Shown piece after piece: positions 44,906-53,552 of a DNA stretch of 64,000 bases. How positions within the stretch are numbered: the stretch's first letter is position 1; each line of letters begins with the position of its first letter. The stretch comes from Kribbella sp. ALI-6-A (GTDB lineage Bacteria; Actinomycetota; Actinomycetes; Propionibacteriales; Kribbellaceae): positions 1,736,001 through 1,800,000 of the forward strand of contig NZ_MTQN01000012.1 in the NCBI RefSeq assembly GCF_001984195.1. The letters run 5' to 3'. The notes beneath the pieces were generated by a model, which was not told the origin of the DNA, made no database searches, and saw only the letters and a program-made list of their open reading frames with translations. Both the position numbers and the translations under genes were made by a program.

Positions 44906-45180
44906 GGTCCCCCCACCGACGCCGATCGTCTCCGTTCAAGGTCCGTCGGTCCGCCGGGGATGTCAACCCTCCGTGATCCGGCTGCGCAGCGTGACGGTTC
45001 GTGGCTGTCGGCAACGGTACGCAGCGTGGCTGATCGTCACTACCTGTTGGGCTGGGAGAAAGGGGTTGCCGACCATAAACTTTACGAAGATTTAGGCGTG
45101 ACGTTCCGACGACGCCGGTCGTTGAGCGGTCAGATACCTCTCACCGATCGGGGTCTCCTGGGGATCCGGAAAGGCCGCCC

Positions 45181-45414
45181 GTGCATCGCTTCAATTCACC
45201 ACCCAGCTGGCCCGAGCCGCCGACCGAGTCGTGGCGACCGCCGCTCGGTTGGCAACCCGATCCGGAGTGGCCGGACGCACCGGCCGGTTGGGGCTTCTGG
45301 CTCAACCGGCACGGCCGGCCGGCGAGTGGACCGATCGGCGCCTTCGGTGCGGTCGACGCGGGCCGCCTCGAGGTCGCCACGGCCGACCGGTCGTTGCTGC
45401 TGATGCACTGCTGA
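45181..45414 (+). CDS. Small Trp/Pro-rich protein
   Basis: A 77-residue protein. Residues 4-41 repeat a W-P pattern (Trp at 10, 18, 24, 30, 37, 40, each close to prolines), a motif usually found at the cytosolic N-terminus of larger actinobacterial membrane proteins. Here it is followed by only 36 more residues and no membrane helix. It could be a stand-alone adaptor or the remnant of a longer gene. It starts with GTG at 45181, after a purine-rich GGAAAGG. The 275 bases upstream hold only an AT-rich stretch near 45070-45095 that may be its promoter. Confidence 0.55.
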   Translation: MHRFNSPPSWPEPPTESWRPPLGWQPDPEWPDAPAGWGFWLNRHGRPASGPIGAFGAVDAGRLEVATADRSLLLMHC

Positions 45415-45437
45415 GGGATCCTCTTATCGCTTCCTGG

Positions 45438-45462
45438 TGTTATGTTACCAACGTAACTAACA
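45438..45462. promoter_or_regulatory. Operator of the FGGY/DeoR operon
   Basis: Nested inverted repeats: inner arms GTTAC (45444-45448) and GTAAC (45453-45457) around CAAC, and outer arms TGTTA (45438-45442) and TAACA (45458-45462), with one extra base on the left. It lies 15 bases before the GTG of the first kinase gene and is the only strong palindrome ahead of the operon that encodes the DeoR regulator. Confidence 0.75.
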
Positions 45463-45477
45463 TCGGGAGGCGGAACT

Positions 45478-46902
45478 GTGGCGTGGATCGGCCTTGATCT
45501 CGGCACGCAGAGCGTGCGCGCCGTACTGGTCGGCGCCGCCGGCGAGGTGCTCGCGCGAGCCGCGCGCCCGCTGACCAGCCACCGCGACGGAGTCCGCCAC
45601 GAGCAGGACCCGCGGGAGTGGATCACCACCGTCGAGCAAGTCCTCGCCGAGGTGACCCAGGCCGATGACACGCAGCGCTCGCTGGCTCAGGACCGCGAGA
45701 TCGAGGGCCTGGCGATCTGCTCGACCTCGGGCACCGTTGTCCTGACCGACCGCCAGGGCCGGCCCGCCTCCGCCGCGCTGATGTACGACGACGCCCGCGC
45801 CGCCGAACTGCTGCCGCGGGTCGTCGCCGCCGATCCGGAGCGCTGGGCCGCCGCGATGCAGCCGACCTGGGCGCTGCCGAAGATCCTGTGGCTCGGCCCC
45901 GCCGACGACCAGCTCGTTGCCCATAGCGCGGACGTCGTCGCGGCCGACCTCGCCGGCCATCCGGTCGCCACCGACACCAGTCACGCGTTGAAGACCGGCT
46001 ACGACCTCGCCGGTAGCTGGCCGGCCGAGGCGTTCGAAAAGCTCGGACTGCCCGTCGGCACGCTGCCCGAGGTGGTCCTGCCGGGAACCGTCATCGGCGC
46101 GGTCTCGAAGGCGAAGGCGCAGGTCACCGGGGTTCCCGCCGGTACGCCGATCGTCGCCGGCATGACCGATGGCTGCGCGGCCCAGATCGCCGCCGGCGCG
46201 CTCACCCCCGGCGCCTGGAACTCGGTGCTCGGGACGACGCTCGTGCTCAAGGGCGTCACCAAGGACCTGCTGCGCGACCCGACCGGCGCTGTCTACAGCC
46301 ACCGCCATCCCGACGGCGACGGCTGGCTTCCGGGCGGCGCGTCCAACACCGGCGCCGGTGCCCTCACCTCGATGCTGCCCGGCGCGGATCTCGACGCGCT
46401 CGACCGGGCCGCGGTCGAGCAGGCCCACCGGACCGGGCCGGTCGATGCCGCGATCTACCCGCTGACCAAGCCTGGGGAGCGATTCCCGTTTGTCGCGCCC
46501 GACGCCGTCGGGTTCGAGCTGGGTGACGTCCCGGACGATCTGCATCGCTACCTCGGCGTGCTGCAGGGCGTCGCGTTCGTCGAGCGGCTGGCCTTCGAGC
46601 ACCTGACCCGGCTCGGCGCCGAGCCGCCGCGGTCGGTCGCGCTCACCGGCGGCGCGGTCCGCAGCGAGCACTGGAACCAGCTGCGCGCCGACGTTCTCGG
46701 CGTACCGGTCGAGCTGCCGGAGGCCGCTGATCCGGCGTACGGGATGGCTGTGCTGGCGGCGTCCCGCGGTACGTCGGTGGCCGGGACCGCGCGGCGGATG
46801 GTCCGGATCAGCCGCGTGATCGAGCCGCGCCCGAGCGAACGCCTCACCGACCTGTACGGCGCCTTCGTGGCCGAGCTGGAGCGCCGGGGGTACCTGCGAT
46901 GA
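45478..46902 (+). CDS. FGGY-family carbohydrate kinase (xylulokinase-like)
   Basis: A 474-residue sugar or polyol kinase. The N-terminal phosphate-binding DLGTQSVRAVLVG (about 5-17) and the second-domain motif NSVLGTTLVLKG (about 249-260), followed by GGASNTGAG, are typical FGGY features; the C-terminal ALTGGAVRSEHWNQ is the adenosine loop. The substrate is not predictable, though pentulose or tetritol kinases are closest in pattern. It starts with GTG at 45478 after GGGAGG. Its stop overlaps the next gene by 4 bases. Confidence 0.92.
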   Translation: MAWIGLDLGTQSVRAVLVGAAGEVLARAARPLTSHRDGVRHEQDPREWITTVEQVLAEVTQADDTQRSLAQDREIEGLAICSTSGTVVLTDRQGRPASAALMYDDARAAELLPRVVAADPERWAAAMQPTWALPKILWLGPADDQLVAHSADVVAADLAGHPVATDTSHALKTGYDLAGSWPAEAFEKLGLPVGTLPEVVLPGTVIGAVSKAKAQVTGVPAGTPIVAGMTDGCAAQIAAGALTPGAWNSVLGTTLVLKGVTKDLLRDPTGAVYSHRHPDGDGWLPGGASNTGAGALTSMLPGADLDALDRAAVEQAHRTGPVDAAIYPLTKPGERFPFVAPDAVGFELGDVPDDLHRYLGVLQGVAFVERLAFEHLTRLGAEPPRSVALTGGAVRSEHWNQLRADVLGVPVELPEAADPAYGMAVLAASRGTSVAGTARRMVRISRVIEPRPSERLTDLYGAFVAELERRGYLR

Positions 46903-47519
46903 GGACGACCGTCGTCCTGGCGCGGCACGGGCGGACCGAGTGGCACCACGGGAACCGGTACACCGGATCGACCGACCTGCCGATCGATTCGGTCGGTGTC
47001 CGGCAGGCCGAGTTCCTGCGGACGTGGGCGGTCGAGGAGTTCCGGCCGGACGCGCTCTGGTCGTCGCCGATGCTCCGCGCCCGCCAGACCGCCGCACCGA
47101 CCGCTGAAGCGCTCGGGCTCGAACCGACCGTCGACGCGCGGCTCCGCGAGGTCGACTTCGGATCGGCCGAGGGCAAGATGCTGAGCGAGCTGCCGCCGTC
47201 GGTCGGCCAGGCCTTCGAGCTCGACCCGGTCGCGAATCCCTTCCCTGATGGGGAAAACGTCGCGGACGCGGCCGTGCGGGTGCACGGCGCCTTCGACCAG
47301 ATCGTCCGGCGGCACGCGGGCGGCAAGGTGCTCGTCGTCGCGCACAACACGCTGATCCGGCTGCTGGTCTGCCGGGTCCTCGGCCTCGCGGTCAAGGACT
47401 ACCGCAGACTTCTCCCGGCACTCGGTCCCGCGGCGCTGGTGCGCTTGCGCGAGCAGGACGGCACAGTGGGTCTCGAAGCCTTCAACGTCCCCGCACTGCG
47501 AACGGAGATCCCGCAATGA
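46899..47519 (+). CDS. Histidine-phosphatase family protein (phosphoglycerate-mutase-like)
   Basis: A 206-residue phosphatase with the phospho-His motif ARHGRTEW (about 8-15), the acid in EVDFGSAEG and the second His in VVAHNTLIR. It may dephosphorylate a sugar phosphate made or imported by the cluster. It is coupled on both sides by ATGA overlaps: with the kinase upstream and the DeoR gene downstream. Confidence 0.93.
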   Translation: MRTTVVLARHGRTEWHHGNRYTGSTDLPIDSVGVRQAEFLRTWAVEEFRPDALWSSPMLRARQTAAPTAEALGLEPTVDARLREVDFGSAEGKMLSELPPSVGQAFELDPVANPFPDGENVADAAVRVHGAFDQIVRRHAGGKVLVVAHNTLIRLLVCRVLGLAVKDYRRLLPALGPAALVRLREQDGTVGLEAFNVPALRTEIPQ

Positions 47520-48310
47520 ACGAGATCGACACCGACACCGAGCTGAGCCGCCCCGCGCGCCGCCAGGCCGAGATCGCGGCGTACGTCGTCCAGCACGGTT
47601 CGGTGTCCGCGAACGATCTGGTCGAGGCGTTCGGGGTCAGCGTGATGACCGTGCACCGCGACCTCGACGAGCTCGAGCGCCAGGGCGTCGTCCGCAAGTT
47701 CCGCGGCGGGGTGACCGCGCAGCCGACCAGCGTGTTCGAGAGCAACGTCGCCTACCGGCTGAACACCGCGCAGTCCGAGAAGACCGCGATCGCCCGGCAC
47801 GCCCGGACGAAAATCGAGCCCGGCATGTCGGTGATGCTCGACGACTCGACCAGCGCGCTGGCCCTCGTCGACCTGCTCGAGGACATCACTCCGTTGACCG
47901 TGGCAACGAATTTCCTGCCCGCGATCACCCGGCTCACGCAGCTGCGCGACGTCACCTTGCTGGCGCTCGGAGGGATCTACTCCGCGACGCACGACTCGTT
48001 CGGGGGACTGCCGTGCGCGGAGGCCGTCGGTGCCCTGCACACCGATCTGCTGTTCTGCAGCGTCTCGGCGGTCTCGCCCACGCACGCCTTCCACCAGGAG
48101 CAGGAGATCGTCCTGGTGAAGCAGGCGATGCTCCGGTCGGCGCGGACCAAGGTGCTGCTCGTCGACCACGGCAAGCTGCAGCGCACCGCGCTGCACCGGC
48201 TCGCACCGCTGACCGACTTCGACGTGGTCGTCGTCGACGAGAAGACGCCCGAGGACCTGGTCCGCGGCCTGCGCGACCAGGGCGCCACCGTTGAAGTAGC
48301 ACCACTCTAG
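47516..48310 (+). CDS. DeoR-family transcriptional regulator
   Basis: A 264-residue repressor: the N-terminal winged helix VSANDLVEAFGVSVMTVHRDL (about 31-51) and the C-terminal sugar-phosphate sensor (DeoR-C) with DDSTSALALVDLL and the KQAMLRSA loop. It is made from the third gene of the operon, with 4-base overlap upstream, and probably binds the palindrome at 45438-45462, giving autoregulation by a phosphorylated intermediate. Confidence 0.94.
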   Translation: MNEIDTDTELSRPARRQAEIAAYVVQHGSVSANDLVEAFGVSVMTVHRDLDELERQGVVRKFRGGVTAQPTSVFESNVAYRLNTAQSEKTAIARHARTKIEPGMSVMLDDSTSALALVDLLEDITPLTVATNFLPAITRLTQLRDVTLLALGGIYSATHDSFGGLPCAEAVGALHTDLLFCSVSAVSPTHAFHQEQEIVLVKQAMLRSARTKVLLVDHGKLQRTALHRLAPLTDFDVVVVDEKTPEDLVRGLRDQGATVEVAPL

Positions 48311-48319
48311 GAGGCCGCA

Positions 48320-49906
48320 GTGGAGATCGGTGTCGATGTCGGAACCACAGTCACCAAGGCCGTCGCCTTCGACGACCAGGGTCGCCAGGTCGGCGAGGCG
48401 TCCCGCCCGACCCGCCTGGTCCGCCCGGGGCCCGGCCGGTTCGAGCACGACACCGACGAGATCGTTGCTTCGGTCAACGAGGTGATCGCGGAGCTGGTGC
48501 ACCGCCTGGGTGGCGACAGGGGCGCCGGCCGAGGATCGGACGGCTCGGCGGGCGAAGCACGCCGGTCAGCCGCGGGTGGCGCTGGGCCTACCTCCTCCTC
48601 TTTCGGGGGCGAGGCCGGCGCAGCCGGCGAGCCCGTGAGTTTGGTGGCGATCACTGGACAGGGGGATGGGCTCTGGCTGGTCGACGAAGCCGGGCGTCCC
48701 GTGCGTCCTGCGATCTCCTGGCTGGACGCACGGAGCAGCTCGATCCTGGGTCGCTGGACCGACAGCGGTGTGGCCGAGCAAGTCTTTCGGCGGTCCGGGA
48801 ACCGAATGTTCCCAGGGGCGTCCGGGCCGCTGCTGGCAGCTGTCCTGGAAGAGGAACCGGACACGCTGACCCGGGCAACCACCGCCGCGTACTGCAAGGA
48901 CGTGGTGATGCAGCGGCTCACCGGAGTCCGGGCCACCGACATCTCCGACGCGTCGGCGCCGTTCCTCGACCCGCGAACCGGCGACTACGACGCGGAAGCG
49001 CTGAGCGCCTGCGGGTTGAGCGACTGGCGACATCTGCTGGCTCCGGTCGCGCCGGACGGCCCGGTCGGCGAGCTGCACGACGCGAGCATCGGCCTGCCGA
49101 AGGGCACCAGGGTTTCCTCCGGCCCGTACGACCTGCCGGCCGCGGCGATCGGCGCAGGCGTGACCGAGGTCGGCGACGCGCTGCTCACCGTCGGTACGAC
49201 GCTCGCCTGTCAGGTGGTCACGCGAGACCTCCCGGTGGACGGCGAACCGGCCGGGCTCATTCTCGGTACCTGGACCCCCGGCGTCTGGCTGCGGGCCATG
49301 CCCGCGATGGTCGGTACCGCGGCGCTCGACCGCGTCCTGCACCTCGTCGGCGCGACCACCGACCAGCTGCAGCAGCTCCTCACCGACAGCCCGCCCGGCG
49401 CGAACGGCGTGACTGTCCTGCCGTACCTGTCCGAAGCTGGTGAGCGTGCGCCTTTCGTCGACACCAACGCCCGCGGTACTTTCGACGGCATCTCCCTGTC
49501 CACGACCCAGGGTGATCTGCTGCGCGCCACCTGCGAAGGCATCGCGTATGCCGCCCGGCACTGCCTCGAGGCGGCCGGTTGGTCCGGGAAGGTCACCGTG
49601 TGCGGCGGCGGTGCCCGCAGCAACGAGTGGACCCAGATCCTCGCCGACGTGCTCGACGCCCCGCTGCACACCACCGAGGCCTCGCAGGTCGCCGCCCGCG
49701 GCGCGGTGATCGCCGCCAAGCGGGTGCTCGGCGACGTGGGTGCCGAGTGGATCGCCGAGACCCGCCAGATCGATCCCGATCCCACCCGCGCGGCCTTCTA
49801 CGCCGAGGGCTACGCGCACTACCTGCGCCGGATCGAGGCCGCCCGCCCGCGCTGGGCGGATCCGGCGCCGGCGTATCAAGCGGCAACGCTCCCAGCCCCG
49901 GCCTGA
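48320..49906 (+). CDS. FGGY-family carbohydrate kinase with low-complexity insertion
   Basis: A 528-residue kinase distinct from the first. DVGTTVTKAVAFD at residues 5-17 and DALLTVGTTLACQVV near 285-299 give the phosphate sites; TVCGGGARSNEWTQ near residue 424 is the C-terminal adenosine loop. Between about residues 60 and 97 lies a Gly/Ser/Ala-rich insert absent from usual FGGY kinases, just before AITGQGDGLWLV. GTG 48320 follows AGGAGG. Two kinases in one operon imply two substrates or two steps. Confidence 0.9.
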   Translation: MEIGVDVGTTVTKAVAFDDQGRQVGEASRPTRLVRPGPGRFEHDTDEIVASVNEVIAELVHRLGGDRGAGRGSDGSAGEARRSAAGGAGPTSSSFGGEAGAAGEPVSLVAITGQGDGLWLVDEAGRPVRPAISWLDARSSSILGRWTDSGVAEQVFRRSGNRMFPGASGPLLAAVLEEEPDTLTRATTAAYCKDVVMQRLTGVRATDISDASAPFLDPRTGDYDAEALSACGLSDWRHLLAPVAPDGPVGELHDASIGLPKGTRVSSGPYDLPAAAIGAGVTEVGDALLTVGTTLACQVVTRDLPVDGEPAGLILGTWTPGVWLRAMPAMVGTAALDRVLHLVGATTDQLQQLLTDSPPGANGVTVLPYLSEAGERAPFVDTNARGTFDGISLSTTQGDLLRATCEGIAYAARHCLEAAGWSGKVTVCGGGARSNEWTQILADVLDAPLHTTEASQVAARGAVIAAKRVLGDVGAEWIAETRQIDPDPTRAAFYAEGYAHYLRRIEAARPRWADPAPAYQAATLPAPA

Positions 49907-49994
49907 CCATCCGGTGCCCGCCCTGACCACCCGACCCCCGCCCGAGCCCCGGCGATGCGTCCCCGGAGCCCCGCCCGACGATTTCAGGAGTTCG

Positions 49995-51017
49995 ATGAGA
50001 ACCGTCAAGACCCTGCTGGCCGGCGACCACTTCGTCCGCAACGAGCTGCTCGCCGAGGCGCTGTCCGCGCTGCCGGACGTCCGGTTCGACTTCCGCGAGG
50101 TGACGCTGCCCTGGCCGCTCACGCCGTACGGGCGGGTGGCCGAGGTGGACGAGGCGAGTGACGTCGAGGACGAGCTGATCGCCGCACTGCCCGGTGTCGA
50201 GCTGGCGGTGACGCAGATGGGACCGTTCACCGAGCGGGTGCTGGAGTCCGCGCCCGACCTGCGGTTCCTGGTCTGCTGCCGGGGCGGTCCGGTCAACGTG
50301 AACGTGCCCGCGGCAACGAAGCGCGGCGTCGTCGTCGCCTCGACTCCCGGCCGCAACGCGGTCGCGGCGGCCGAGCACGCGGTCGCTCTGACGATGGGTG
50401 CCTTGCGCAAGCTTCCCCAGCTGCAGCGCACCCTGGAGCAGGGTGAGTGGCGCAGTGACCTCTACGCCTACGACGAGTGCGGTTCCGAGCTGGAGGGCGC
50501 GACCGTCGGCCTGATCGGGTACGGCGCGATCGGCAGCCGGGTCGCCCGGGTGATGCTCGCGTTCGGCGCGCACGTCGTCGTGGTCGATCCCGTGCTCGAC
50601 GCGGCGTCCCCGCCGGACGGGATCGAGGTGGTCGAGCTGGACGAGCTGCTGACCCGCTCGGACGTAGTCAGCCTGCACGCGCGACTCACCGACGACACCC
50701 GCGGCATGATCGGCGCCGACCAGTTGGCGCGGATGCGGCCGGGCGCCGTACTGGTGAACACGGCGCGCGGTGGCCTGCTCGACTACGAGGCGACCGTGGA
50801 TGCGCTGGAGTCGGGGCAGCTCGGCGCCGCCGCCTTCGACGTGTTCCCGGCCGAGCCGTTGCCCGAGGGCTCGCGGTTGCTGACGGCACCCAATGTCGTG
50901 ATGACCCCGCATCTGGCCGGTGCGACCCGGCAGACCGCTCAGCGAGCTGCCTCGATCGCCGCTGAGGCCGTCGCGGCGTACCTGGCCGGGCGCGACCCGA
51001 TCGGGGTCAAGCGATGA
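49995..51017 (+). CDS. D-isomer-specific 2-hydroxyacid dehydrogenase
   Basis: A 340-residue NAD-dependent enzyme. The Rossmann motif GLIGYGAIGSRVA (about 169-181) follows the split catalytic domain. Substrate Arg is in NTARGGLLD, Glu in DVFPAEPLP and catalytic His in MTPHLAGATRQT. It would oxidise or reduce a polyol-derived 2-hydroxyacid. The ATG at 49995 has CAGGAG seven bases upstream. The open frame back to 49740 is a shadow of the kinase end. Confidence 0.93.
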   Translation: MRTVKTLLAGDHFVRNELLAEALSALPDVRFDFREVTLPWPLTPYGRVAEVDEASDVEDELIAALPGVELAVTQMGPFTERVLESAPDLRFLVCCRGGPVNVNVPAATKRGVVVASTPGRNAVAAAEHAVALTMGALRKLPQLQRTLEQGEWRSDLYAYDECGSELEGATVGLIGYGAIGSRVARVMLAFGAHVVVVDPVLDAASPPDGIEVVELDELLTRSDVVSLHARLTDDTRGMIGADQLARMRPGAVLVNTARGGLLDYEATVDALESGQLGAAAFDVFPAEPLPEGSRLLTAPNVVMTPHLAGATRQTAQRAASIAAEAVAAYLAGRDPIGVKR

Positions 51018-51042
51018 CTCCGTGGAGGGAACAGGTCAGGGC

Positions 51043-51735
51043 ATGAGGCTGGTGTCCGACAGCACCTGGACCGAGCTCCTCCTGCTGGTGATGGCGTTCG
51101 TGCTGTCGACGGTGATCGGGATCGAACGGCAGGTGCACCAGAAGGCCGCCGGGATGCGCACGCACACCCTGGTCGGCACCGGCGCGGCCCTGTTCACGCT
51201 GGTGTCGGGGTTCGGCTTCAACACCGTGCTCGGGACGGACGTCAATCTCGACCCGTCCAGGATCGCCGCCCAGGTCGTGTCCGGTGTCGGCTTCCTCGGG
51301 GCCGGCGTGATCTTCATGCGGCGCGACGTCGTCCGCGGGCTGACCACCGCCGCCACGATCTGGATGACCGCGGCGATCGGCATGGCCTGCGGGGCCGGTA
51401 TGCCGGTGCTCGCGGCCGCGGCGACCGTGCTGCACCTGATCGCGGTCGGCGCGTTCGGCCGCCTGGCGAGGTGCCTGCCGTCGCCCGACCGGAACCGGCT
51501 GGTCGTCGTCCGGTATCTCGACGGCTCCGGAGTCCTGCGGTCGATCCTGTCGACCGCGACCGTGATGGGCTTCGAGGCGTCGATCCTCGGCACCGACGTC
51601 CGGCGCGAGGACGGCCGGCCGCAGGTCCGGGCCGAGATGCGGTTCCGCGGCCGTCCGCCGCTGCAGGACCTTGTCCTCGCGCTCGGAGAGCTGGACGGTG
51701 TGACCGCGGTCAGACGGCGCGCGGATGACGATTGA
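51043..51735 (+). CDS. MgtC/SapB-family membrane protein
   Basis: A 230-residue protein. LLLLVMAFVLSTVIGIERQ, the conserved KAAGMRTHTLVGTGAALF, GVGFLGAGVI and RGLTTAATIWMTAAIGMACG give the five-helix MgtC core; the C-terminal 80 residues are an ACT-like domain. Members act in magnesium or phosphate stress and sometimes regulate partner transporters. ATG 51043 is chosen because the conserved start follows it. It lies between the dehydrogenase and the phosphatase, 25 bases after the former. Confidence 0.9.
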   Translation: MRLVSDSTWTELLLLVMAFVLSTVIGIERQVHQKAAGMRTHTLVGTGAALFTLVSGFGFNTVLGTDVNLDPSRIAAQVVSGVGFLGAGVIFMRRDVVRGLTTAATIWMTAAIGMACGAGMPVLAAAATVLHLIAVGAFGRLARCLPSPDRNRLVVVRYLDGSGVLRSILSTATVMGFEASILGTDVRREDGRPQVRAEMRFRGRPPLQDLVLALGELDGVTAVRRRADDD

Positions 51736-51799
51736 TGTGAATTGAGTGAGAAAATCACATCCTAGGACTGTTTGAAACCATCGTTCGGTGATAATTTCA
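51734..51799. promoter_or_regulatory. Regulatory region with inverted repeats before the phosphatase/ABC genes
   Basis: This AT-rich gap holds GATGTGA (51734-51740) with TCACATC (51755-51761), 14 bases apart, then TGAAA (51773-51777) with TTTCA (51795-51799) and a nested GGTGA-TAATT-TCACC near 51787-51801. GATAAT (51790-51795) may be a -10 for the downstream genes. It suggests a second, internally controlled transcript. Confidence 0.55.
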
Positions 51800-51804
51800 C
51801 CGGC

Positions 51805-52605
51805 ATGTCCACTCCCGATCCGCGCGACCTGCTCGGCCTGGCGACCCGCCTGGCCCATGCGGCCGGGGCGGAACTGCTGTCCCGGCGGGACGAGGTGTCG
51901 CTGGAGAGCGCCCAGACCAAGAGCTCCGGCACCGACCCGGTCAGCGCAGCCGATCGGGCCTCGGAGCAACTGATCGTCGACGGGCTGCTGACCGCCCGGC
52001 CCGGTGACGGACTGCTCGGCGAGGAGGGCGCCAGGGAGAGATCCACGACCGGACTGACCTGGGTGATCGACCCGCTCGACGGGACGGTCAACTACCTGTA
52101 CGGCCGCCCGGACTGGTGCGTCAGCATCGCGGTCCAGGACGCGCGCGGCGCGCTCGTCGGCGTGGTCCACCAACCGACGACCGGGATCACCTGGTCGGCG
52201 GTGCGCGGAGCGGGAGCGTCCCGCGACGGGAAGTACCTGCGGATCCGCGACCGCCGCAAGCTCGCCGAGGCGCTGGTCGCCACCGGCTTCTCGTACCTGG
52301 CCGAGCGCCGCGCGGAGCAGGCCGAGTACCTGCGCCACCTGCTGCCCGCCGTACGGGATCTGCGGCGGGGTGGGTCGGCGGCGCTCGACCTGTGCTCGGT
52401 GGCCGACGGTTCGGCGGATGCCTACTACGAGCACGTCATCCAGCCGTGGGACGTCGCCGCCGGTGGACTGATCGCGCGGGAGGCCGGGGCGCGCACGATC
52501 GGCGGGCCGGGCACGTCGTTGCCGGGTGGGTTGCTCGCGGCCCCGCCCGACCTGGCCGAGGCCATAGAGCGTCTGTTGAGCAGGGTGAGGAGACAAGTGG
52601 CATGA
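51805..52605 (+). CDS. Inositol-monophosphatase family phosphatase
   Basis: A 266-residue magnesium-dependent phosphatase. Signature 1 is DPLDGTVNYLYG (about 86-97), and signature 2 is in the C-terminal half, IQPWDVAAGGLIAREAG. Known members act on inositol phosphate, histidinol phosphate or sugar/glycerol phosphates. In this cluster a polyol phosphate is likely. ATG 51805 begins just after the palindrome; an alternative ATG at 51772 lies within it. Its stop overlaps the permease start by 4 bases. Confidence 0.92.
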   Translation: MSTPDPRDLLGLATRLAHAAGAELLSRRDEVSLESAQTKSSGTDPVSAADRASEQLIVDGLLTARPGDGLLGEEGARERSTTGLTWVIDPLDGTVNYLYGRPDWCVSIAVQDARGALVGVVHQPTTGITWSAVRGAGASRDGKYLRIRDRRKLAEALVATGFSYLAERRAEQAEYLRHLLPAVRDLRRGGSAALDLCSVADGSADAYYEHVIQPWDVAAGGLIAREAGARTIGGPGTSLPGGLLAAPPDLAEAIERLLSRVRRQVA

Positions 52606-53552
52606 CAGTGGTCGACCTGCCGGCCCGGGCGCACCCGGACGAGGTCCGGCAACCGCCCGGGACCGACGAACGACGGCGGCGCACCCGCCGCGAGTACGGG
52701 CTGTTCGCGCTCCTGGTGGCGCCGAACCTGCTGGTGATCGCGGTGTTCGCGTACTGGCCGATCGTCTACAACGCGTGGCTCAGCCTGACCGACTGGAACA
52801 TGATCGCGGCCCGGCCGACGTTCGTCGGCCTGGACAACTACGTGAACACGCTGACCGACCCGGCCTTCCACAAGACGCTGGGTGTCACGGTCGCGTTCAC
52901 CGGACTGATCGTGGCCGGCAGCCTGGTGATCGGCCTCGCGCTCGCGGTGCTGTTCAACCAGCCGCTGAAGGGCCGCGGCCTGGTCCGGACGATCTCGTTC
53001 GCGCCGCACATCCTGTCCGGGGCGGCGGTCGCGACGATCTGGTTGTTCGTCTTCGATCCCGGCTACGGCCTGATGCGGGCGCTGATCGAGCCGTTCGGCG
53101 CCGAGCCACCGGACTGGATGAACAACTCCGACTGGGCGTTGCCCGGCCTCGTCATCGTCTACCTGTGGAAGAACGTCGGGTTCACCGCGCTGATCTACCT
53201 GGCCGGGCTGCAGGGACTACCGAAGGAACTCGACGAGGCCGCCGCGATCGACGGCGCCGGCACCTGGACCCGGTTCCGCGCGATCAAGCTGCCGCTGCTC
53301 GCGCCGATCTCGTTCTTCCTGCTGATCACCACCGTGATCGGCACCTTCCAGGCCTTCGACGTGATCGCCGTGATGACCGGCGGCGGTCCCGGTGACGCCA
53401 CCACGACGCTGAGCTGGTCGATCTACAACGAGGGCTTTCAGGCGTTCAACGCCGGCCGGGCCGCGACGTTGTCGATCATCATGTTCGCCATCCTGCTGGT
53501 GGTCACCACGATCCAGGCCCGGGTGATGGAAAGGCGGGTGCACTACCGATGA
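52602..53552 (+). CDS. Carbohydrate ABC transporter permease (MalF/UgpA type)
   Basis: A 316-residue permease with six membrane segments after a charged N-terminus. The EAA loop that touches the ATPase is DEAAAIDGAGTWTRFRAIKLP (about 211-231). It is coupled to the phosphatase and the second permease by ATGA overlaps. No ATPase gene is nearby. Actinobacterial sugar systems of this kind usually share a single MsiK-type ATPase encoded elsewhere. Confidence 0.93.
   Translation: MTVVDLPARAHPDEVRQPPGTDERRRRTRREYGLFALLVAPNLLVIAVFAYWPIVYNAWLSLTDWNMIAARPTFVGLDNYVNTLTDPAFHKTLGVTVAFTGLIVAGSLVIGLALAVLFNQPLKGRGLVRTISFAPHILSGAAVATIWLFVFDPGYGLMRALIEPFGAEPPDWMNNSDWALPGLVIVYLWKNVGFTALIYLAGLQGLPKELDEAAAIDGAGTWTRFRAIKLPLLAPISFFLLITTVIGTFQAFDVIAVMTGGGPGDATTTLSWSIYNEGFQAFNAGRAATLSIIMFAILLVVTTIQARVMERRVHYR

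Noticed and set aside
44904-45095. 63-codon rightward frame before the Trp/Pro-rich gene
   Set aside because: Its start overlaps the start of the leftward gene, the product has no recognisable features and no ribosome-binding site is seen.
45457-47097. 546-residue leftward open frame
   Set aside because: It is antisense to the first FGGY kinase and the histidine phosphatase.
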